Source: Pricia antarctica (GTDB lineage: Bacteria > Bacteroidota > Bacteroidia > Flavobacteriales > Flavobacteriaceae). From it: a stretch of 64,000 bases of DNA. This document shows, one piece after another, positions 58,076 to 64,000 of this stretch. The translations under genes were made by a program, and so were the position numbers. The first letter of the stretch is position 1, and every line of letters starts with the position of its first letter. The stretch is taken from contig DRGL01000023.1 in NCBI GenBank assembly GCA_011050085.1, positions 244,571-308,570 of the forward strand, in the 5' to 3' direction. Below the pieces are notes generated by a model. That model ran no database searches. It had not been told where the DNA came from and was given only the letters and a program-made list of their open reading frames with translations.

Positions 58076-58974
58076 TGTTTAGGGGCTTTAAGTACATCTA
58101 GCAACTTCTCTTCCTCACCCCCAGCTTCCGCTTTATGGTCATAGCGCCATTGTACGAAAGGGGGAAGACTCATCAATATACTCTCAATGCGGCCATTGGT
58201 CTTTAGACCGAACAGGGTGCCCTTGTCATGAACGAGATTAAACTCAACGTATCTGCCACGTCGTATTTCTTGCCAGTCACGTTGTTCTTCGGTATAGGTT
58301 AGATTCTTCCGCTTTAGGACGATAGGAACATAACTTTCGATAAAACTATCGCCCACCTGGGTAACAAAATCATACCAATCGCTCATACTCATATCGTCGG
58401 TCGCCTTGCAATAATCAAAAAAAAGTCCGCCAATACCCCTAGCTTCTCCGCGATGTTCATTCCAAAAATATTCATCGCACTTTTTCTTGTACAATGTATA
58501 AAACTCAGGATGATGTTTATCACACGCAGTCTTACACACGGAATGAAAATGTACAGCGTCTTCTTCGAACAAGTAATACGGGGTCAAATCTTGCCCGCCG
58601 CCGAACCATTGATCAACAATAGAACCACTACAATCATACATTTCAAAATACCGCCAGTTCGCGTGTACTGTTGGCACCATAGGACTTTTTGGATGTAACA
58701 CCAGACTCAAGCCACAGGCAAAAAAGTCGGCATCTTCGACACCGAAATAGGCCTGCATACTTTTAGGTAATTTACCGTGAACGGCCGAAATATTGACCCC
58801 GCCTTTTTCAAAAACAGCTCCGTTCTCAATAACCCTTGAACGCCCTCCGCCACCTTCTGGACGTTCCCAAACATCTTCACGGAATTTAGCCTTCCCGTCG
58901 ACCTCCTCTAGTTTTGAGGTTATTGCGTTTTGTAGCGTTTCAATATAGTTATGAAATCTGTCTTTCATTGCCAT
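58066..58974 (-). CDS. hemF: Oxygen-dependent coproporphyrinogen III oxidase
   Basis: A 302-residue enzyme that decarboxylates two propionates of coproporphyrinogen III with oxygen. Family marks are GGGGRSRVIENGAVFEKGGV (about 42-61), HANWRYFEMYD, WFGGGQDLTPYYLFEEDAVH, GIGGLFFDYCK and the RRGRYVEFNLVHDKGTLFGL block. ATG at 58974 or 58968 (MKDRFHNY) are both plausible; the second matches typical starts. Its presence implies aerobic heme synthesis. It lies 58 bases after the GNAT gene and overlaps the next lipoprotein gene. Confidence 0.96.
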   Translation of the reverse strand: MAMKDRFHNYIETLQNAITSKLEEVDGKAKFREDVWERPEGGGGRSRVIENGAVFEKGGVNISAVHGKLPKSMQAYFGVEDADFFACGLSLVLHPKSPMVPTVHANWRYFEMYDCSGSIVDQWFGGGQDLTPYYLFEEDAVHFHSVCKTACDKHHPEFYTLYKKKCDEYFWNEHRGEARGIGGLFFDYCKATDDMSMSDWYDFVTQVGDSFIESYVPIVLKRKNLTYTEEQRDWQEIRRGRYVEFNLVHDKGTLFGLKTNGRIESILMSLPPFVQWRYDHKAEAGGEEEKLLDVLKAPKQWV

Positions 58975-59032
58975 GTCATCGTACTTTACGTAACCTAATA
59001 CTTTCTCAAAATGGGCAAATTGCCTGTACAGC

Positions 59033-59557
59033 TTATATTTCTAATACGTATAATTCCATATCAAGGGGAGCCTCCCCAAGTGGTGTATGCTCTTTTTCTA
59101 ATGTTGATTTCCAAAGATAACCACATTTTTGGGCGACTTTTATACTAGCGAGATTACTTTTATGGACTATAATCCGTAGTGTGTTTAGGCCCAATTTATT
59201 GAGAGCGTGTGTCGACAGGTATCGTACCGCTTCGGTCATCCAACCTTTCCCTTCGTGGGTATAGCCGATACAGTACGCTAGCTCAGCTTCTTTATTTTTC
59301 CAATTTACCTTTTTAATATATACCAGACCGATAACCGTTCGATCATTTTTCACTTTCAGAACGAAAAGAAATTCTTCCCTTCTTTCGAATAGTCTTACTT
59401 TTTCATTCACGAAAATTCGAGAAAGCTCCGGATTTAAGTTTTGCGCCAAAGTCTGTGGGAAAAAGCGCTTAAACCTATCCGCATTGGCGACCATCAAATC
59501 ACAGATACGCCAAGCATATTTTTCATGAATGGGCTCGATGTTGTACTCCGCAAACAT
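59033..59557 (-). CDS. GNAT-family N-acetyltransferase (RimJ/RimL-like)
   Basis: A 174-residue acetyltransferase. The acetyl-CoA motif region is AELAYCIGYTHEGKGWMTEA (about 105-125) and the later NTLRIIVHKSNLASIKVAQK plus CGYLWKSTLEKEH are typical of RimJ/RimL-like enzymes. The protein substrate is unknown. It sits between hemE and hemF with 17 and 58 bases to its neighbours, a position I recall from other flavobacterial heme clusters. Confidence 0.88.
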   Translation of the reverse strand: MFAEYNIEPIHEKYAWRICDLMVANADRFKRFFPQTLAQNLNPELSRIFVNEKVRLFERREEFLFVLKVKNDRTVIGLVYIKKVNWKNKEAELAYCIGYTHEGKGWMTEAVRYLSTHALNKLGLNTLRIIVHKSNLASIKVAQKCGYLWKSTLEKEHTPLGEAPLDMELYVLEI

Positions 59558-59574
59558 TATGATTATTTGATTTT

Positions 59575-60606
59575 CTATTCTGTACGTTGATACTCCTTCA
59601 CCGCATCTACGAACGCTTTCGCATTTTCAACCGGAATGTTTGGAAGAATACCATGACCAAGGTTCACTACATACTTATCCTTACCGAATTCGTCAATCAT
59701 TTGGCGAACCATTTTTTTGATGTCCTCGGGTGATGAAAGTAATCTAGAGGGATCAAAATTACCTTGCAGTGTAATAGTACCCCCTGTCAAATATCTTGCA
59801 TTTTTGGGAGAGCAGGTCCAATCTACGCCTAAGGCCGCTGCACCAGACTTCGCCATATCGCCCAATGCAAACCAGCACCCTTTTCCAAAAACGATAACCG
59901 GCGCTTCATCCTTTAGTGCATCAACGATTTGCTGCATATATTGCCATGAAAATTCTTGATAGTCGGTGGGTGAAAGCATTCCGCCCCAAGAATCGAAAAC
60001 TTGAACCGCATTAACACCAGCCTTTACTTTCGCTTTTAGGTAAGCGATAGTCGTATCCGTGATTTTTTGTAGCATTTCATGGGCCGCCATAGTTTGGGTA
60101 AAGCAGAATTCCTTTGCCTTGTCGAAGTTTTTACTGCCTTGCCCTTGCACACAGTAGCAGAGAATTGTCCAAGGGGATCCGGCAAAACCGATAAGGGGAA
60201 TCTCATCGTTCAACTTTTCCTTGGTCGCTTTAATGGCTTGCATTACGTAATCCAATTCAACGTTCACATCGGGTACGATTACATGGTCTACATCTTTTTG
60301 CGATCGGATGGGATTTGGCAGAAACGGTCCGAAATTGGGTTTCATTTGAACTTCAATATTCATTGCTTGCGGAATCACGAGTATATCGCAAAATAGGATA
60401 GCGGCATCCATGCCATATCTTCGGATGGGCTGAACTGTTATTTCGGAAGCCAATTCAGGAGTTCGGCAGCGCGTGAAAAAATCATATTTCTTTTTGATTT
60501 CCATAAATTCCGGAAGGTAGCGTCCAGCTTGACGCATCATCCATACGGGTGGTCGTTCTACAATTTCGCCTTTTAGGGCTCTTAGGAATAAGTCGTTTTT
60601 CAGCAT
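59575..60606 (-). CDS. hemE: Uroporphyrinogen III decarboxylase
   Basis: A 343-residue enzyme that removes four carboxyl groups of uroporphyrinogen III to give coproporphyrinogen III. The first signature [16 protein letters not shown] is at 19-34, with the arginines that bind substrate carboxylates. The second signature [20 protein letters not shown] and [13 protein letters not shown] are intact, as is [20 protein letters not shown] near the end. The start at 60606 ([11 protein letters not shown]) is the family start. It is 110 bases from the trkA stop, the longest gap in this run. Confidence 0.97.
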   Translation of the reverse strand: MLKNDLFLRALKGEIVERPPVWMMRQAGRYLPEFMEIKKKYDFFTRCRTPELASEITVQPIRRYGMDAAILFCDILVIPQAMNIEVQMKPNFGPFLPNPIRSQKDVDHVIVPDVNVELDYVMQAIKATKEKLNDEIPLIGFAGSPWTILCYCVQGQGSKNFDKAKEFCFTQTMAAHEMLQKITDTTIAYLKAKVKAGVNAVQVFDSWGGMLSPTDYQEFSWQYMQQIVDALKDEAPVIVFGKGCWFALGDMAKSGAAALGVDWTCSPKNARYLTGGTITLQGNFDPSRLLSSPEDIKKMVRQMIDEFGKDKYVVNLGHGILPNIPVENAKAFVDAVKEYQRTE

Positions 60607-60716
60607 TTCATTTAAATTGTCTTCACAAATCTATCGGCCTGATGAGCAAGGCGTAATAGATTACAGTGTTTAAACTTCATTCATTTTAGTAGTAAAACCC
60701 TCTTAGGCCTTACCTC

Positions 60717-61415
60717 TCAACTGTTCTCATCGTACTTCTCCAAAAAAGCTTTTATATGGTCATCCTTTCCAAAAACTACAAGAATATCACCACGCTTTAG
60801 AACGGTATCCGGCTTTGGCATCCCTACAACTTCTTTTTTATCAAAGCTTCGCCTAAAAATGTGCTGACGCTCTTCTTTTCGTAGTATGGTTACCACATTA
60901 AGGTTGTATTCTTCCCTAAAACGACAGGCATCAATGGTTTTACCAATCATTTTTACAGGTAAGGTGACCTCTGAGACAAGGTATTCGTTATCGATCTCAA
61001 AATTATCAAGGCTACCGCTGAGGTTAATGGTCTTGGTAAAGCGCTCGGCAAATTCCTTTTCGGGATGTATAATCTGATCGACACCCATTGCTTCCAAGAT
61101 TGTATCCTCTATTTGGGTCGAGGCCCTTGCAACGATTTTTGCCTCGGTCAACTTCTTGACGATGGCGGCCGCGGTAATGGCAACCCCTTCTTTATCGCCC
61201 AGGGCTACCACCACCATATCAGTATTCTTCAAAGGTAGTGCATGATAGGCATTTTCATTCTTTGCGTCGAATGCCACGGCATGCGCAACCTTCTCCTTTA
61301 TAAGCTCTATCTTTTCGGGGTCAATATCGGTAGCTATTACCTCATTACCCGTATTACTCAGGTTTATGGCCAACGACATCCCGAAATTTCCCAATCCTAT
61401 TACGATGATTTTCAC
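60717..61415 (-). CDS. Potassium uptake regulatory subunit TrkA/KtrA
   Basis: A 232-residue protein with one RCK module: Rossmann NAD(H)/nucleotide-binding IVIGLGNFGMSLAINLSNTG at residues 4-23 with the acidic end VIATDIDPEK, then a TrkA-C domain (about 140-230, LPVKMIGKTIDACRF, LKRGDILVVFGKDD). At 232 residues it is the short, single-module KtrA type instead of the double TrkA of E. coli. It gates the membrane subunit encoded upstream at 61542, on the cytosolic face. The gene is 126 bases after that partner. Confidence 0.92.
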   Translation of the reverse strand: MKIIVIGLGNFGMSLAINLSNTGNEVIATDIDPEKIELIKEKVAHAVAFDAKNENAYHALPLKNTDMVVVALGDKEGVAITAAAIVKKLTEAKIVARASTQIEDTILEAMGVDQIIHPEKEFAERFTKTINLSGSLDNFEIDNEYLVSEVTLPVKMIGKTIDACRFREEYNLNVVTILRKEERQHIFRRSFDKKEVVGMPKPDTVLKRGDILVVFGKDDHIKAFLEKYDENS

Positions 61416-61541
61416 AATATTAATTTAAGTGCTAATTCTTGTTTCTACCAATACCTGGTTTGCGGAATATCGAACTTGAAATCGCTGTCAGTGGTTTTCT
61501 AGGCTATTGTATTTTAAATATAGTAACCTGTTCTGCATCCA

Positions 61542-63284
61542 TTAGTTAATCATAACATTCTCCTCTGGATATTGGTAGCCGGATTGATCTACCCTTCTCA
61601 AGAGGCCGATCATAAGATTCAATAATCCTATCCTACCAATAAACATGATAAAAATGATGACATACTTACTATTTTCTGAGAGGGCGGCTGTAATTCCCAT
61701 TGACAGACCAACGGTGCTAAAGGCGGAAAACACCTCGAAAGCAATTTGAATCAAGGTAAATTCAGGGTTAAAAATAAGCAATAGCAAGATACCTGATCCG
61801 ATAATGACCAATGATATCGATATAATTGCGAATGCCCTTTTAACGGCATCGGATGCAATTCTTCGGGTACCGATTTCGATAAATGGACTATCACGCGCCA
61901 CTGTAAAAATATTTAGGGTAGCCAATGCAAAGGTAGTGGTTTTGATGCCGCCTCCAGTAGATGCCGGTGACGCCCCTATCCACATTAAGAATATCATAAA
62001 AAGGAGTCCGGGAATGGTAAAGTCAGCCATGTCAACCGTATTAAATCCAGCCGTTCGTGATGTTACGGATGCGAACAACGCGGTGGTCAGCTTTCCGAAG
62101 TTCGTAGTATGTTCCTGTAATATAGTAGCTTGCTCGGAGAACAAAAAGAAAACGGTGCCCGCTACAATTAAAATAGCAGTCGTCACAATAGTTATCTTGG
62201 TGTTCAACAGTACGATTCTCGCTATAAATTTCTTCTTTCCTATTTTGAAAACATTTTTCACCAAATCACGTAGATATTGGGTTACATTGAACGCAATATG
62301 ATAGCCAAGTCCCCCGAAAACAATAAGTACCATTACCGTCCATTGCATAAAGTAATTAAATCGAAAGCCTTCGTCATAGAGTCCATCCGAAGCCAATGAA
62401 AACCCAGCATTACAATAGGCTGAAATTGCGTGAAAGACGGCAAAAAAGCCTCGTCTTTCAACCATCTCCGGCGAAAGGGAAAAGTAAATAAATAAAGCTC
62501 CTAAAGCTTCAATGGCCAAGGAAAATATGACAATCTGTATAACCCGTGCCATAACCCCACCCAAGCGATCATGACCTAAAATATTCTGCATATATAGACT
62601 TTCGCGGTAAGAGGCGCCTGTCTTGAAAAAATAGGCGAAAAAAGAGGTGAAGGTCAACATTCCAAGCCCGCCCAATTGAAACAAAACCATAATTACGGTC
62701 TGCCCGAAAGCTGTGAAATCGAGAGCGGTATCAACGACAATCAAGCCCGTCACCGCTGTAGCGCTAGTAGACGTAAAGAGTGCATCAATAAAGGAGATTC
62801 CGTTTACTGTGGCTGCGGGCAGCTTAAGTAAAAATGTTCCGACAAGGGCAATCAGGCCAAAACTGCCCACAAAAAGAATGGCAGGATTGAAATAAAGCGC
62901 ATAAACCCTTCGCAATAAAAGGGAAAGGCGGGTAAGAAAGTAAAAAAGCAACCCGTATTCAAGTATATATCTGGCGTTGAAAAGATCTTCAGCCAAGGAT
63001 TTCTCTGAATTGAACAGGGCAAAGACTACCTCGAATACAATTAAAAAAGACAGATAGATAAGGTTAATTTTAGGCGTCGTACCGTTATCCCCATGTTTTC
63101 TGAAAATATGATATTTATAGAGGTTAAAGGCAATTAGGGCCAAAACCAAGCAGGGTAGAACGATAATCTTGTATTGTCTGAGCTCATCGAAATTTTTGAA
63201 CCCGAAATCGTAGACTAAGAAAACTATTAGAATAAGGTCAAGGAACAATAACGCAATATTGGAAAGTGTGAGTCTATTCCACAT
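61542..63284 (-). CDS. Potassium uptake membrane subunit TrkH/KtrB
   Basis: A 580-residue integral membrane protein. The last about 450 residues carry four M1-P-M2 repeats with pore glycines, seen in FTSTSATAVTGLIVVDTA, AISAYCNAGFSLASDGL, TSRTAGFNTVDMADFTIPG and FSAFSTVGLSMGITAALS. An N-terminal extension of about 130 residues adds several hydrophobic helices, longer than in a minimal KtrB. It forms the ion path for K+ (or Na+-coupled K+) uptake with the RCK subunit. It starts 7 bases after the hemD stop, so it is likely read on the heme transcript. Confidence 0.93.
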   Translation of the reverse strand: MWNRLTLSNIALLFLDLILIVFLVYDFGFKNFDELRQYKIIVLPCLVLALIAFNLYKYHIFRKHGDNGTTPKINLIYLSFLIVFEVVFALFNSEKSLAEDLFNARYILEYGLLFYFLTRLSLLLRRVYALYFNPAILFVGSFGLIALVGTFLLKLPAATVNGISFIDALFTSTSATAVTGLIVVDTALDFTAFGQTVIMVLFQLGGLGMLTFTSFFAYFFKTGASYRESLYMQNILGHDRLGGVMARVIQIVIFSLAIEALGALFIYFSLSPEMVERRGFFAVFHAISAYCNAGFSLASDGLYDEGFRFNYFMQWTVMVLIVFGGLGYHIAFNVTQYLRDLVKNVFKIGKKKFIARIVLLNTKITIVTTAILIVAGTVFFLFSEQATILQEHTTNFGKLTTALFASVTSRTAGFNTVDMADFTIPGLLFMIFLMWIGASPASTGGGIKTTTFALATLNIFTVARDSPFIEIGTRRIASDAVKRAFAIISISLVIIGSGILLLLIFNPEFTLIQIAFEVFSAFSTVGLSMGITAALSENSKYVIIFIMFIGRIGLLNLMIGLLRRVDQSGYQYPEENVMIN

Positions 63285-63291
63285 AAGAAAA

Positions 63292-64000
63292 CTACTTATA
63301 CCCTTTGTTCACCAGTTCGATAACACTCTCTACGGTTGGCATTTTTGCAACACGTACGTCAGTAAAATGCTTTCGGGCTTCCGCTGCTGTAGTTTCACCG
63401 ATACAATAGGCAATTTTATCGGCTGTGTTTTCGAGAAGATAACTTTCGACAGTAGACGGACTATAGAACATGACTCCGGTAACACTTTCGTCAACTTTCC
63501 TAGGAGCATGTTTTGTTTTGTAAGCCTCTATTTCATTTACCTTTATATTGTTTTGGGCCAAAATGGTCGGCAGCGTATCTAGCCTCAGATTACTACAAAA
63601 ATAGGTGACTTCAAGTCCTTCCATATATTCTACCAGATACTCCGCGAGTTTTTCGGCATATTTTTCCTGATGCCTTACAGGACCTATATGCCTTTCTACA
63701 AGACGCTTGGTCTTTCGGCCCACACAATATATATTGCCGAATTTCAAGTCAGCACCATCTACGTTCTTCAAAAGTGCTTCGACAGCATTTTGACTGGTCA
63801 ATATAACGTTGTTTTTTTCTTTTTTGAGCTCGTAGGCAGAAATACGATTTGGACTTATTTTTATAAAATCTTCTGATTTCACGCGTACAGAATCTTTAAA
63901 AAGCCCCAATTGGTCATGGGTCAGGTCTTTAGTAGAGAATATGTTCGTATCTAATGTAGCACCATGAATTTCGTTCATCAAAAGTTTGCCGCCGCGGCTC
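63292..64000 (-). CDS. hemD: HemD domain of an apparent HemC-HemD fusion (5' end outside the window)
   Basis: The frame stays open to the window edge. The residues before the in-frame ATG at 63978 read SRGGKLL, which looks like the C-terminal end of hydroxymethylbilane synthase (HemC), and no stop separates them from the HemD part. The HemD domain (about 225 residues) has the usual weak marks: NIFSTKDLTHDQLGLF at the start, VILTSQNAVEALLKN, IYCVGRKTKRLVE, FCSNLRLDTLP, GVMFYSPSTVESYL and IAYCIGETTAAEA. It closes the ring of hydroxymethylbilane to uroporphyrinogen III. A start at the TTG or ATG near 63980 giving a separate HemD is the alternative. Confidence 0.8.
   Translation of the reverse strand, partial: SRGGKLLMNEIHGATLDTNIFSTKDLTHDQLGLFKDSVRVKSEDFIKISPNRISAYELKKEKNNVILTSQNAVEALLKNVDGADLKFGNIYCVGRKTKRLVERHIGPVRHQEKYAEKLAEYLVEYMEGLEVTYFCSNLRLDTLPTILAQNNIKVNEIEAYKTKHAPRKVDESVTGVMFYSPSTVESYLLENTADKIAYCIGETTAAEARKHFTDVRVAKMPTVESVIELVNKGYK

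Overview
The window is an A+T-rich stretch of a Bacteroidetes chromosome, most likely from a marine member of the Flavobacteriaceae (Maribacter/Zobellia/Arenibacter-like; the genus is inference). Signs are the TAnnTTTG-type -7 promoter elements, weak Shine-Dalgarno signals, many lipoproteins, DUF3078 and DUF5723 envelope proteins, an FG-GAP/ASPIC-UnbV protein, and a heme gene order typical of flavobacteria. I see no rRNA, tRNA, CRISPR array, prophage or intact insertion sequence.

Left part (1-12.4 kb): the 3' part of a very large FG-GAP repeat protein, then a short zone of gene decay around an intact polyprenyl synthetase gene. The decay zone holds an unrecognised minus-strand remnant, a broken ECF sigma factor gene and a broken small membrane-protein gene. 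A TetR-TolC-adaptor-RND efflux operon follows, preceded by a perfect inverted repeat that looks like the repressor's operator and closed by a terminator.

Middle-left (12.4-31.4 kb): mostly core genes. These are aspS, a ClC-family protein, tadA, dxs overlapping a DUF3078 gene, dgt, a phosphate uptake pair (OprO/P-type porin and a PiT transporter fused to a PhoU-like domain), two small secreted proteins around a perfect bidirectional terminator, a CAP-domain lipoprotein, and the minus-strand run yicC-gmk-nadD.

Sugar region (31.4-47.1 kb): the most distinctive part. It carries a DUF1080 (3-keto-disaccharide hydrolase family) lipoprotein, three TIM-barrel isomerase/epimerase-family proteins (two with export signals), two closely related GMC flavoprotein oxidoreductases with a Cys-x5-Cys-x3-Cys motif, a gluconate-2-dehydrogenase subunit-3-like Tat lipoprotein, a Gfo/Idh/MocA oxidoreductase, an NHS/NupG-type MFS transporter and a secreted GH2 beta-galactosidase. 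Together they fit an oxidative 3-keto-glycoside route. Oxidation at a sugar hydroxyl, cleavage by DUF1080 and isomerisation would happen in the envelope, followed by uptake and reduction in the cytoplasm. The substrate is not visible from sequence.

Right part (47.1-64 kb): a stand-alone TrpB2-type enzyme, then a 2.3 kb gene-poor interval with three very small candidate ORFs and possible decayed coding sequence. After that come hflX, an FKBP lipoprotein, ogt and a long minus-strand run that reads hemCD (apparently fused, cut by the window edge)-trkH-trkA-hemE-GNAT-hemF-lipoprotein-hemB-serine hydrolase-CNNM/CBS protein. Potassium uptake genes sit inside the heme biosynthesis run.
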